This document shows positions 46,796 through 55,235 of a stretch of 64,000 bases of DNA, one piece after another; the stretch's first letter is position 1; each line of letters starts with the position of its first letter. The position numbers and the translations under genes were made by a program. The notes beneath the pieces were generated by a model. It searched no databases. It worked only from the letters and a program-made list of their open reading frames with translations, and was not told where the DNA came from. Source of the DNA: CBFFRJ01 sp051486985 (GTDB taxonomy: Bacteria > Pseudomonadota > Gammaproteobacteria > Enterobacterales > Enterobacteriaceae). The stretch lies in assembly GCF_051486985.1 (NCBI RefSeq), contig NZ_JAHVDV010000030.1, positions 1-64,000 on the forward strand, given 5' to 3'.

Positions 46796-48947
46796 GTTGG
46801 GTGTCTGCCTCTTCTACCATATTTTTTAAGGTCACAAAGTCAGGCTTCCCGCTGCCCAGCAACGGTAACTGCTTGAGGAAACGAATATCGCGTGGTACCG
46901 CCAGTTCCGGCACCCCCTGCGCACGCGCCTGCTGCGACAGTTTTTCTCGCGTCAGCGCGTCATCGGTAGTAAACAACACTAATGCTTCACCTTTACTGGC
47001 ATCTGATTTAATCGCCGTGGCGTGCATCTTCTCCGGAGAGACCGCGAGCGCCAGCTGCTCAACCATCTCCAGCGAAATCATCTCCCCGGCGATTTTGGCA
47101 AAGCGTTTGGCACGTCCCTGAATCTGCACAAATCCCTGTTCATCAAAACGGACGATGTCGCCGGTGTCATACCAGCCTGCTTCTGTTTCACCTTGCGCAT
47201 TTTCTGCCGACGGGGCTTCAAGCACGCCCGGACGTTCTACCCGCAGATACCCGTTCATCACGTTAGGGCCTTTTAACTGCAAACGTCCACCGTCTTCAAT
47301 GCCGGGGACCGCCATAAGACGTGCATCCATGCCAGGCAGAATACGCCCCACCGTGCCGGGTTTCGCCGCCATCGGCACGTTGATTGACACCACCGGCGCA
47401 CACTCCGTTACGCCATACCCCTCCAGAATGCGCAGGCCAAATTTGTCCTGCCAGATCTGCCGCGTGCTCTCCTGGAGTTTCTCCGCGCCGGCAACCACAT
47501 AACGCAAACGGAAGAAATCATAAGGATTAGCAAAGCGGGCATAGTTGCCAAGGAAGGTAGAGGTGCCAAACAGCACGGTGCAGTTACGGTCGTAGACCAG
47601 CTCTGGCACGATGCGGTAGTGCAACGGGCTTGGATAAAGGAACACTTCGGCCCCGGTCAGCAGCGGTGTAAATAGCCCAACGGTGAGGCCAAAGGAGTGG
47701 AACAGCGGCAGTGCAGACATAAAGCGATCGTTGGCAGTGAAGTCGGCAATGGTTCTGATTTGCTCGACGTTCGCCAGAATGCTTTTGTGGCTGTGCACCA
47801 CCCCTTTCGGATTACCCTCGGAACCCGAAGTGAAAAGAATGATGGCCGGATCTTCCGGTTTTTGCGGCAGTTGCGCCAGCCCTGGCATCACTACGCGGCT
47901 GAAGATCCACAGCTTATCCTCCAGCGTTACGCTGCCTTTCAGATCTTCTAAATAGACCCAGCGCACCTGCGTCAGTTGTTCAGGCAGGTGCCAGAGCTTG
48001 CCTTTGTCCATAAAGGTGCGCGAGGTAAAGATGGTTTTAAGCTCCGCCGCCGTAATGGCGCTGGTCAGCCCTTTCACCCCGGCGGTGTAGTTCATCATTG
48101 CCGGGATGCGACCACGAGCAATGGCACCGAAAATAACCGCCGCGCTAATGGCAGCGTTTGGCAGCATCAGACCGATTTTGTCCCCAGGCGCGGTGTATTT
48201 ATCCAGAATACGGGCGACGAAAAGCGTCTTGGTGAGCAATTTGCGGTAGGAGTCAGGGGTGAAATTAATATCTTCCACACAAGGCTTATTCGCCCCATAA
48301 CGATATTGTGCTGACAGGAAAGCCTCATACAGGGTTTCACGTGGACGCACCGCCATACGCGCTTCCATCATGATCTGATGCAGCATCTCCCCGGCCATTT
48401 TACGACGATCGCGGGCACGAGGTGCGTCCGGCATAGGTACGTGGGTCGCAGGCAAAATATGCAGATGAATACGCGGGAAGAGGCGGCGTCTGACCAGCCC
48501 TTTCAGACGGCTGAAAAAGGTCAATTCCGCTCCTTCAATACGCACCGGCACCACGGTTGCGCCAGACTTTGCCGCCACAAAACCGGCACCATCGTAAATC
48601 TTCATCAACGAGCCGGAGACCGAAATGCGCCCCTCGGGGAAAATCACAACCGGGCGCCCTTCACCAATCAAGCGTACCAGGTGCTTTATCGACATCGGCT
48701 TCGTTGGATCAAGGGGAACGAAATCAATAAAGGGTTTCAGCCATCGCATATACCACTGGGTGCTGATGGAGCTGTAAACCGCGAACACGGGACGAACGGG
48801 CAGGAACAACGCAAGCAGAATACCGTCAATAAACGAGACATGATTCGGTGTGATAAGTACGCGGTCCCCTTTCAGAGCCTGCGTATCGCCAGTCAGTTGC
48901 ACACGAAACAGGACGCGAAAAAGTTCGCGGAAAAAGCCAAATAACAT
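46788..48947 (-). CDS. aas: Bifunctional 2-acyl-GPE acyltransferase / acyl-ACP synthetase
   Basis: A 719-residue fusion. The N-terminal PlsC-type acyltransferase has the HX4D motif NHVSFID (about residues 35-41) and the FPEGRIS motif (about 108-114). The C-terminal AMP-forming acyl-ACP synthetase has FTSGSEGNPKG (about 370-380). It re-acylates lysophosphatidylethanolamine delivered by LplT. Full length as in E. coli. Confidence 0.96.
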   Translation of the reverse strand: MLFGFFRELFRVLFRVQLTGDTQALKGDRVLITPNHVSFIDGILLALFLPVRPVFAVYSSISTQWYMRWLKPFIDFVPLDPTKPMSIKHLVRLIGEGRPVVIFPEGRISVSGSLMKIYDGAGFVAAKSGATVVPVRIEGAELTFFSRLKGLVRRRLFPRIHLHILPATHVPMPDAPRARDRRKMAGEMLHQIMMEARMAVRPRETLYEAFLSAQYRYGANKPCVEDINFTPDSYRKLLTKTLFVARILDKYTAPGDKIGLMLPNAAISAAVIFGAIARGRIPAMMNYTAGVKGLTSAITAAELKTIFTSRTFMDKGKLWHLPEQLTQVRWVYLEDLKGSVTLEDKLWIFSRVVMPGLAQLPQKPEDPAIILFTSGSEGNPKGVVHSHKSILANVEQIRTIADFTANDRFMSALPLFHSFGLTVGLFTPLLTGAEVFLYPSPLHYRIVPELVYDRNCTVLFGTSTFLGNYARFANPYDFFRLRYVVAGAEKLQESTRQIWQDKFGLRILEGYGVTECAPVVSINVPMAAKPGTVGRILPGMDARLMAVPGIEDGGRLQLKGPNVMNGYLRVERPGVLEAPSAENAQGETEAGWYDTGDIVRFDEQGFVQIQGRAKRFAKIAGEMISLEMVEQLALAVSPEKMHATAIKSDASKGEALVLFTTDDALTREKLSQQARAQGVPELAVPRDIRFLKQLPLLGSGKPDFVTLKNMVEEADTQHA

Positions 48948-49033
48948 TTCAACTCCTTTTGTCAGTCGATTCGACGAGAGATGCGTAAATTGTGGCAGAT
49001 TACACGAGAAGTGGGGCGGGAGAAATTAAGGCG

Positions 49034-49119
49034 AAAAAAAACCTGCGCATCTGCGCAGGCTGGTGCAAAAAATGAGTACGAAAAGCGTACTGAAAAATTC
49101 ACCTATCAATACCTCTGGG
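49034..49119 (-). ncRNA. omrA: OmrA small RNA
   Basis: An 86-nt RNA on the minus strand between aas and galR. The 5' end CCCAGAGGTATTGATAGGTG is the conserved seed that pairs with outer-membrane protein mRNAs. The middle holds a GTACGC...CGTAC hairpin, and the 3' end is a perfect 8-bp stem (cctgcgca / tgcgcagg) with eight T residues. OmpR activates it in E. coli. The long open gap 48948-49559 is largely explained by the two Omr RNAs. Confidence 0.96.
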
Positions 49120-49233
49120 ATCTTGATTGTGGTTGCCGGAGGACGGGCTTTCCACCGGAAAAAAGCAAGCGAATGCCCCTAAGTGCAACCAGGTGTGTCG
49201 AAGGGTTTTTACTGTTACAGATGGATGAAAGGC

Positions 49234-49318
49234 AAAAAAAAACCTGCACATCTGCGCAGGTCGGTGTAATTCAAGTGCTCAACCCTCAGGGTTGACTTCA
49301 CCTATCAATACCTCTGGG
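49234..49318 (-). ncRNA. omrB: OmrB small RNA
   Basis: An 85-nt RNA on the minus strand, 114 nt from OmrA. The first 22 nt are identical to OmrA. The middle differs, with a GTCAACCC...GGGTTGA hairpin, and the terminator stem has one G-U pair followed by a T-run. The order aas-omrA-omrB-galR is as in E. coli. A -10-like GATTAT lies just upstream of its 5' end. Confidence 0.96.
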
Positions 49319-49528
49319 ATAATCACTTTAGCAATGGGTATCCCGGCCGCTCCAGCGGTCAAAAGCAACAGCCCTTCGCAAAGTGTAACTAAAGGTATTA
49401 ATTGTGTTTTTCAGGATATATTTGTGGTGTAACAGTTTCACCACCGGGCACTGTGTCAGGTCACGTTTATGTAATGCGGCACATCAACCTTCTTGATTAG
49501 CCACTGTATTCCCGTACCATTAGTCTCC

Positions 49529-49544
49529 GTGTAACCGCTTCCCC
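49529..49544. promoter_or_regulatory. GalR/GalS-type operator upstream of galR
   Basis: GTGTAACCGCTTCCCC fits the 16-bp galactose operator consensus GTGKAANCGNTTNCAC with one mismatch. It ends 15 bp before the galR start, so autoregulation is likely. Confidence 0.65.
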
Positions 49545-49559
49545 CAATGAAGGTATGCA

Positions 49560-50567
49560 ATGGCGACAATTAAAGATGTAGCCCGGCTTGCAGGTGTTTC
49601 TGTCGCCACGGTATCCCGCGTTATCAATGACTCTCCTAAAGCCAGCGAAAGCTCACGGCTGGCGGTAAAAACAGCAATGGAGAGCCTGAGTTATCACCCC
49701 AATGCAAATGCCCGCGCGCTGGCGCAGCAGTCAACGGAAACGGTCGGTCTGGTCGTAGGGGATGTGTCGGATCCCTTCTTTGGGGCAATGGTTAAAGCGG
49801 TTGAGCAAGTGGCTTCCGCCACGGGCAATTTCCTGCTGATTGGCAATGGGTATCACAACGAACAAAAAGAGCGTAACGCCATTGAACAACTGATGCGCCA
49901 TCGCTGTGGCGCACTGGTGGTACATGCCAAGATGATCCCGGATGAAGAGCTCATCGGATTAATGAAACAGATGCCCGGTATGGTGCTGATCAACCGTATT
50001 GTTTCCGGCTATGAACAGCGTTGCGTAGCGCTCGATGATCGCTATGGTGCCTGGCTTGCCACCCGTCACCTTATTCAGCAGGGTCATACCCGTATTGGCT
50101 ATCTCTGCTCCAACCACGAAATTTCCGATGCTGACGATCGCTTGCAGGGCTATTACGATGCGTTGAAAGAGCATGGACTTCCCTGTAACGACCGACGTGT
50201 AACCTTTGCGGAACCGGATGAAAGCGGCGGCGAGCAGGCCATGACGGAGCTGTTAGGGCGCGGCAAAAACTTTACCGCCGTGGCCTGTTATAACGACTCG
50301 ATGGCCGCCGGGGCGTTGGGTGTGCTGAGTGATAATGGTATTGCGGTTCCGGAGGAGATCTCGTTAATTGGCTTTGATGACATTCTGGTCTCACGCTACG
50401 TGCGGCCTCGTTTAACCACCGTGCGCTATCCGATTGTAACGATGGCAACTCAGGCCGCCGAGCTGGCGCTGGCGCTGGCGGAAAACCGCCCGCTGCCTGA
50501 AATCACTCATCTGTTTAACCCGACGCTGGTGCGACGCCATTCGGTTATCACACCGCAGGAAAGCTAA
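49560..50567 (+). CDS. galR: Galactose operon repressor GalR
   Basis: A 335-residue LacI/GalR-family repressor. The N-terminal helix-turn-helix IKDVARLAGVSVATVSRVIN (residues 4-23) and hinge helix precede a periplasmic-binding-type galactose domain (about 60-330). Orthologous length and neighbours support GalR. In E. coli it faces lysA; here its stop overlaps by 4 nt a convergent GNAT gene of an inserted cluster. Confidence 0.95.
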   Translation: MATIKDVARLAGVSVATVSRVINDSPKASESSRLAVKTAMESLSYHPNANARALAQQSTETVGLVVGDVSDPFFGAMVKAVEQVASATGNFLLIGNGYHNEQKERNAIEQLMRHRCGALVVHAKMIPDEELIGLMKQMPGMVLINRIVSGYEQRCVALDDRYGAWLATRHLIQQGHTRIGYLCSNHEISDADDRLQGYYDALKEHGLPCNDRRVTFAEPDESGGEQAMTELLGRGKNFTAVACYNDSMAAGALGVLSDNGIAVPEEISLIGFDDILVSRYVRPRLTTVRYPIVTMATQAAELALALAENRPLPEITHLFNPTLVRRHSVITPQES

Positions 50568-51013
50568 AGCGTAAAGCGGTAAAGGTGGACGGTCGTGTCC
50601 GGGTAATCGAGGCCGTCACCGATATAGTGCCAGCCAAAACGCTCATAAAAATCGCGGCAGGCAGAGTAAAGGTGCAGCTGCGCAAAGCCCATTTCACGTG
50701 CGTAATCAATCACGTGTTGCTGAAGCAGACGCGCCAGCCCTTTTCCCCGCGCAGCCTCATCCACGTAGAGCGCGGCAAGCCACGGGAAGAGATCCTGACG
50801 GCTGATAAGATCGCAACGCCACAACCCAACCGTACCTGAAAGCGTCTCGCCGTCCAGAAGCACGAAAGTCAGTGGTAACTCACCCGGCCGCTGGCTGTGT
50901 TCAATGATGCTCGCGAAAAAGGCCCGCGGCAGAGCGTCACCAAACTCACGCCACAACCACTCGGTCACCTGTTCTGCATGCCAGGGGACCTCGTATAAGG
51001 GAACCACCTTCAC
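50564..51013 (-). CDS. GNAT-family N-acetyltransferase
   Basis: A 149-residue acetyltransferase-fold protein. The acetyl-CoA loop is RGKGLARLLQ (about residues 91-100), after the beta strand LAALYVDEAARG. The substrate is not recognisable. It starts with a GTG that overlaps the stop of the upstream GntR regulator gene (GTGA) and so is the last gene of the beta-glucoside PTS operon. The link to sugar metabolism is inferred from this position alone. Its end overlaps galR by 4 nt on the other strand. Confidence 0.85.
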   Translation of the reverse strand: MKVVPLYEVPWHAEQVTEWLWREFGDALPRAFFASIIEHSQRPGELPLTFVLLDGETLSGTVGLWRCDLISRQDLFPWLAALYVDEAARGKGLARLLQQHVIDYAREMGFAQLHLYSACRDFYERFGWHYIGDGLDYPDTTVHLYRFTL

Positions 51014-51783
51014 ATCAGTTTCCCCTGAAAAATTGGCACCGATTCAAACAGATAACCGTCAAAGTCCGGGGCATCTTCGTCCGACAGCTCCAGCAAACTC
51101 TTTTTTACATTCTCAAGGTGCTGCCACATGGCCTGCCAGGCTCCCATCACGTCGCGGCGGCGCAGCGCAGCAAGCAGGGTTTGCCTGTCGCCAAGCCACT
51201 TTAAGCGGTAGGGGCGGCTGGCAATGTGGACGTTGAATTGTTGCCATAGCGGGCTGCTGTCCATGTGGTGCCAGACGCTCTCCACAGTTGCCAGTAGCAT
51301 CTGATTTTGCGATGCCCCCGCCAGCACCAGGTGAAACATTTTACTGTTGTCCTGTGAGGTGTCGTTCAGGGCGATGGCACGTTGTTCCTGCTCAAGGATG
51401 CGGCGCAGGTTGTCGATGTCCGCCCGCGTCGCCATTTTGGCCGCGAAAGCGGCAATATTGCTCTCCAGCAGCTGGCGAGCTTGCAGGATTTCGAACGGGC
51501 CGACATCGCTGCTTAAAAAACGCTCTTCTTCGTTTTCGTGCTCCTGAGGGATACGCATGACGTAGACCCCCGAGCCCTGACGGATATCCACCGTACCCTG
51601 TAACTCGAGCATCAACAGTGCTTCGCGCACGATGGTGCGGCTGACGCCATATTTTTCCGCAATATTACGCTCTGGCGGGAGGCGGGAGCCCACGGGATAG
51701 TGGCCCTGGATGATTTGTGCTCGTAAATCTTCGCCAATCTCCTGGTACTGTTTTTTCTCCGGCGGGATGACGGCTTTTTCCAC
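51010..51783 (-). CDS. GntR/FadR-family regulator resembling UxuR/ExuR
   Basis: A 257-residue regulator with an N-terminal winged helix-turn-helix (about residues 12-76, GSRLPPERNIAEKYGVSRTI) and a C-terminal FCD ligand domain (about 95-235). The FCD part, with GPFEILQARQLLESNIAAFAA and MWQHLENVKKSLLE, is strikingly like the hexuronate repressors UxuR and ExuR, and the length equals UxuR. It starts with GTG (51783) after AGGTGA. It lies in a beta-glucoside operon whose promoter region carries UxuR-type palindromes, so it probably controls its own operon. The effector is unknown. Confidence 0.85.
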   Translation of the reverse strand: MEKAVIPPEKKQYQEIGEDLRAQIIQGHYPVGSRLPPERNIAEKYGVSRTIVREALLMLELQGTVDIRQGSGVYVMRIPQEHENEEERFLSSDVGPFEILQARQLLESNIAAFAAKMATRADIDNLRRILEQEQRAIALNDTSQDNSKMFHLVLAGASQNQMLLATVESVWHHMDSSPLWQQFNVHIASRPYRLKWLGDRQTLLAALRRRDVMGAWQAMWQHLENVKKSLLELSDEDAPDFDGYLFESVPIFQGKLM

Positions 51784-51814
51784 AGAATCACCTATTGATA
51801 GAATGAAAAGCGCG

Positions 51815-51834
51815 GGCCGGGGAGTGCCCCGGCC
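51815..51834 (-). terminator. Intra-operon hairpin between PTS IIB and GntR genes
   Basis: A perfect 8-bp GC stem (ggccgggg / ccccggcc) with a 4-nt loop lies in the 59-nt gap. On the minus strand a short T-run follows after CGCGC. It could lower expression of the regulator and GNAT genes compared with the PTS genes. Confidence 0.5.
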
Positions 51835-51842
51835 TGAGGGCG

Positions 51843-52160
51843 CTATCTTACCAAACTTAGCGCCTGATCGAGAACTTTCGCGCCATTTAAGGTGCCGTAA
51901 GCAACCGAATCGATAACATCGACAGGGATGTTATATTCATCAGTAAGCTTTTTATTTTCCGCCAGTTTGAATCGAACCTGCGGCCCCAACAGTACCGCGA
52001 TAATCTCACTGTTATGGCTTTCCAGTTCATCACGCAGACTCTGTTCTGCAATAGCGTAGATCTTCAGTTCCAGCCCACGCTCTGCCGCCGCTTTCTCCAT
52101 TTTTGTGACCACCAGCGACGTGGACATCCCGGCCGAGCAACATAAAACGATGCGTTTCAT
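51843..52160 (-). CDS. PTS lactose/cellobiose-type EIIB
   Basis: A 105-residue EIIB of the lactose/chitobiose family. The phosphorylated cysteine is in VLCCSAGMSTS (about residues 5-15). It takes phosphate from an EIIA and passes it to sugar bound by the IIC. I chose the ATG at 52160, with AAGGAG 5 nt upstream; the open frame begins one codon earlier with GTG. It lies 9 nt after the GH1 gene. No EIIA gene is present in the cluster. Confidence 0.93.
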   Translation of the reverse strand: MKRIVLCCSAGMSTSLVVTKMEKAAAERGLELKIYAIAEQSLRDELESHNSEIIAVLLGPQVRFKLAENKKLTDEYNIPVDVIDSVAYGTLNGAKVLDQALSLVR

Positions 52161-52169
52161 CACAGCTCC

Positions 52170-53597
52170 TTATTTCCATTCATCATCAACGGTCAGCGTA
52201 AGCTGCCGCTCTTTGCTTAAGCGGCGATACCAGTGCAGCGACGTTTTCGCCCGCCTGTCGCGGTTGTTCTCAAGATCTATTTCCACCAGCCCGTAGCGGT
52301 TCTTAAAAGCGTTCATCGGCGAAACGTTGTCGGTAAATGCCCATAACATGTAGCCCTGGCAGTTAGCCCCGTCTTTCCGGGCGCGGAGCGTCTGATAAAG
52401 ATGCTCGCCAATGAAGGCAATGCGGTAATCATCTTCAATTACGCCATCGCTATTACGAAACTGCCCTTCGTTCTCAACGCCCATACCGCTCTCGGCCACA
52501 AACCAGGGAATGTTGCCGTACTCGTTTTTAATGCGCATCGCCATGTCGTAAATGATGAACGGACCGATTTCCCAGCCGCGGGATTTGTTCATTCGTCGGC
52601 CCGGCAAGTCGAATGGCTCGTAATAATAGGCCGGATGGAACGGCGTTTCGGGGTGCCAGGCGCGGGAAGGCGCTTTCACCCGGTGGGGGTAATAGAGGTT
52701 AATGCCCAGCTCATCAACGGTATTCTCCCGGATAATCGCCAGCTCCTCATCGGTGTAATCCCAGCTCACCTGATGCTTTTCCAGCACCACGAACAGTTCC
52801 GCCGGATACTCCCCCTTCACCATCGGGTCGAGAAACACACGGTTGTAAAAGAGATCGTACATTTCAGCGGCACGCAGGTCGTGAGGCGCACGCGAGCGTG
52901 GGTAAGTGACCTCCGGGTTGAGAATACAGCCCACCGTACCCTCATAGCCCTTCTCCCTGAATAGCTTCACCACCTTCGCCGTAGCGAGATTTTTATGGTG
53001 ATTCCACTGCATCCAGGTTGAAGTGTTCTGCTCGTAGGGCCAGCGCAGCGCATCCAGGTAGACACGGGTTTGCACCACAATGGGTTCATTAAAGGTGAAC
53101 CAGCGCGTCACTTTTTGATGAAAGCGTTCAAAGACTTTTTCGACATACAGCAGGTACAACTCAACCACTTTTTTCGACGCCCAGCCCCCGTAGGTTTCCA
53201 GCAGGTAGCCCGGCAGCTCGTAGTGTTCGAGGCAGATCATCGGTACGATGCCCTGTCGCGCCATCTCCGCAAACAGCGCGTCGTAATAGGCGGCGTACTC
53301 TTCATCGACTACACCCTTTTCGTAGTCGGTCAGAAAACGCGACCAGTTAATTGAGGTGCGGTAATGGGTCAGTCCCGCATCTTTCATCAACTGCACATCT
53401 TCGCGAAAACGGGTATAGAACTGCGTTGCCACCGCCGGGCCGAAGCCCTCATGCCAGACGTGTCTGTCATTCTTGTACCAGAGATCAGGCCACGAATCCT
53501 GGCCCTCTTTTTTGCCCTCCCAGCCTTCAGTTTGCCAGGCCGACGCCGCCGCGCCCAGAATAAACGACGGCGGAATGGATACGGTTTTTACGCTCAC
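52170..53597 (-). CDS. GH1 6-phospho-beta-glucosidase
   Basis: A 475-residue glycoside hydrolase family 1 protein. The acid/base glutamate is in FTFNEP (about residue 170). The nucleophile is in VAESGMG (about 370), where most relatives have E-N-G, so the residue after the nucleophile is changed to serine. The phosphate-binding loop SPMNAFKNRYG near residue 430 is typical of enzymes that act on 6-phosphorylated sugars. It should split the phospho-disaccharide made by the adjacent PTS. It starts with GTG at 53597 after AAGGAG. Glucoside versus galactoside preference cannot be settled from sequence. Confidence 0.92.
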   Translation of the reverse strand: MSVKTVSIPPSFILGAAASAWQTEGWEGKKEGQDSWPDLWYKNDRHVWHEGFGPAVATQFYTRFREDVQLMKDAGLTHYRTSINWSRFLTDYEKGVVDEEYAAYYDALFAEMARQGIVPMICLEHYELPGYLLETYGGWASKKVVELYLLYVEKVFERFHQKVTRWFTFNEPIVVQTRVYLDALRWPYEQNTSTWMQWNHHKNLATAKVVKLFREKGYEGTVGCILNPEVTYPRSRAPHDLRAAEMYDLFYNRVFLDPMVKGEYPAELFVVLEKHQVSWDYTDEELAIIRENTVDELGINLYYPHRVKAPSRAWHPETPFHPAYYYEPFDLPGRRMNKSRGWEIGPFIIYDMAMRIKNEYGNIPWFVAESGMGVENEGQFRNSDGVIEDDYRIAFIGEHLYQTLRARKDGANCQGYMLWAFTDNVSPMNAFKNRYGLVEIDLENNRDRRAKTSLHWYRRLSKERQLTLTVDDEWK

Positions 53598-53608
53598 GTC
53601 ACGCTCCT

Positions 53609-54946
53609 TCAGACATTTTTCGCCACATCAGCCGACTCCGCCTGGCGCTGCGCCTGCTCGGCACGGCGGGAGGCAATTTTCACAAATGGCAGGTAGATAA
53701 TGATGGCAGTGAGTATGCAGATAAGCTGCGTCACCACCGCTCCCATTGAACCCGCGGTGGAAAGCCAGGCGTTGATGAGCGGTGGTGTGGTCCAGGGCAC
53801 CATTACCACGGCTTTGCCCGCAAAACCGGTGACGGTAGCGAAGTAACCAATCGATCCGGTGACCAGCGGGGTAATGATGAAGGGGATCGCGAGGATCGGA
53901 TTTAGCATGATGGGCATCCCGAAAATCACCGGCTCGTTGATGTTAAAGATACCAGGGCCAATCGACAGCTTGGCTATCTCTTTCATCTCTTTACGTCTGG
54001 TGGCAATCATCACCGCAATCAGCAGGCCGATAGTCAGCCCGGAGCCGCCAATGCTCATGTACACATCCCAGAACGGCATGGTAATGATGTTGGGTACCTC
54101 TTTACCCTGCTCAAAGGCGGACATATTGACAGTGATGGCCCCCAGCAGCAGCGGCTCACGAATCGGTTTGATCATCTGGTTACCGTGGATGCCAATCACC
54201 CAGAAGAGTTGGGCGACAAACATCAGCAGCAGAATACCCGGCAGACTTTGCACAACGCGCTCAAGCGGCTGCTGCACCACCTGATAGACCGCGTCGTACA
54301 GGTACATACCGGTTATCTGATGGAAGACAAAGCCGAAGGTGGCAATCACCGTGGTGGTGATAATCGCCGGGATCAGCGCAGAAAATGAGGCCGACACGTT
54401 AGGCGGCACCGTATCGGGCATCTTGATCTTCAGGCCGTCTCGAGTCTCCAGCCAGCAGTAGATTTCCACTGACAAAATGGCGATAAACATGCCGAGGAAC
54501 AGGCTACGGGTATCAGAGAACTGGCGCAGCAGTACATCTTTCACCACGTGCATCTGCCCATCCACCAGCATCTCCACGGTGGTAGGGGTCACGCAGATAA
54601 AACAGATCACCGCGAGCAGGCCAGGAAAAAGCGTTTTGATGCCATTAATCCGGCCAAGCTCAATGCCAATTAAAAACACCGCGCCAATATTAAGAAAGTT
54701 CAGCGTGGCATAGTTGATGGCGCTGGTAATGGGTTTAAGCGCTGCCAGGAAGGAGAGCGACTCAAAGCTCGCCAGCCCGTTTTTAGGATCCAGTACCATA
54801 TTGGAGATCAGTACGGAAAACGCCCCGACGATGATCACTGGCATCAGGGTGATAAAGGAGGCTTTGATCGCCATGATGTAGCGATAGCTGTTGAATTTGG
54901 TGGCAAAACTACCCAGCGAATCGATGAGTTTTTCCTGTAGAGCCAT
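53609..54946 (-). CDS. PTS lactose/cellobiose-type EIIC permease
   Basis: A 445-residue membrane permease with about ten hydrophobic segments. Family signatures are present: GIHGNQM (about residues 250-256) and FNINEPVIFGMP (about 335-346). It should transport and phosphorylate a beta-disaccharide such as cellobiose. I chose the ATG at 54946, which gives MALQEKLIDSLG, a normal N-terminus for the family. The open frame continues 38 codons upstream across the operator sites and is not used. It is the first gene of the operon. Confidence 0.93.
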   Translation of the reverse strand: MALQEKLIDSLGSFATKFNSYRYIMAIKASFITLMPVIIVGAFSVLISNMVLDPKNGLASFESLSFLAALKPITSAINYATLNFLNIGAVFLIGIELGRINGIKTLFPGLLAVICFICVTPTTVEMLVDGQMHVVKDVLLRQFSDTRSLFLGMFIAILSVEIYCWLETRDGLKIKMPDTVPPNVSASFSALIPAIITTTVIATFGFVFHQITGMYLYDAVYQVVQQPLERVVQSLPGILLLMFVAQLFWVIGIHGNQMIKPIREPLLLGAITVNMSAFEQGKEVPNIITMPFWDVYMSIGGSGLTIGLLIAVMIATRRKEMKEIAKLSIGPGIFNINEPVIFGMPIMLNPILAIPFIITPLVTGSIGYFATVTGFAGKAVVMVPWTTPPLINAWLSTAGSMGAVVTQLICILTAIIIYLPFVKIASRRAEQAQRQAESADVAKNV

Positions 54947-55005
54947 GCGTAAGTACCTCGGTAAAAGGGCTTTATTATGATTGCAGGTATACAGCTCACT
55001 ACCTA

Positions 55006-55017
55006 TTGGTATACCAA
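55006..55017. promoter_or_regulatory. Perfect UxuR/ExuR-type operator at the PTS operon promoter
   Basis: The 12-bp palindrome TTGGTATACCAA is the core of the remembered UxuR/ExuR consensus. A candidate minus-strand -10 (TATTTT, 55022-55017) touches it, and a start near 55010 would fall inside it, so a bound repressor would block transcription of the IIC gene. Confidence 0.65.
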
Positions 55018-55043
55018 AAATAGACATTGGCGAAAAATAGTTC

Positions 55044-55059
55044 TGTGATTCACCTCGCA
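55044..55059. promoter_or_regulatory. CRP-like site upstream of the PTS operon
   Basis: TGTGA-N6-TCGCA matches the CRP consensus at 9 of 10 informative bases. Its centre lies 41-42 bp from the predicted start near 55010, the class II activator position. This agrees with catabolite control of a PTS sugar operon. Confidence 0.6.
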
Positions 55060-55068
55060 ACCCCGTTC

Positions 55069-55111
55069 CTGGTATCCCAAATCAAATGATCTTTATTTAT
55101 TGGCATACCAC
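55069..55111. promoter_or_regulatory. Two imperfect copies of the TTGGTATACCAA operator
   Basis: CTGGTATCCCAA (55069-55080) and TTGGCATACCAC (55100-55111) each match the palindrome at 10 of 12 positions. Their centres lie 63 and 94 bp from the perfect copy, about 6 and 9 helical turns. They could be auxiliary operators or control the divergent LacI-type gene. The rest of the 289-bp gap (54947-55235) shows no gene. Confidence 0.5.
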
Positions 55112-55235
55112 CTTATGAGTGACAGGGAATTTCTGCGTAACGCCTCGGGAAAGCCCAATCGCATGCCTATCAGCCCCTTAATCCCGGTAATGAGTGTGGT
55201 AAACTGCTGCTCTTCACGTGAAACAGGAACGCGTC

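Noticed and set aside
54947..55060. N-terminal extension of the PTS IIC gene by 38 residues
   Set aside because: It would cover the operator, CRP-like site and predicted promoter, and the added residues are not typical of the family.
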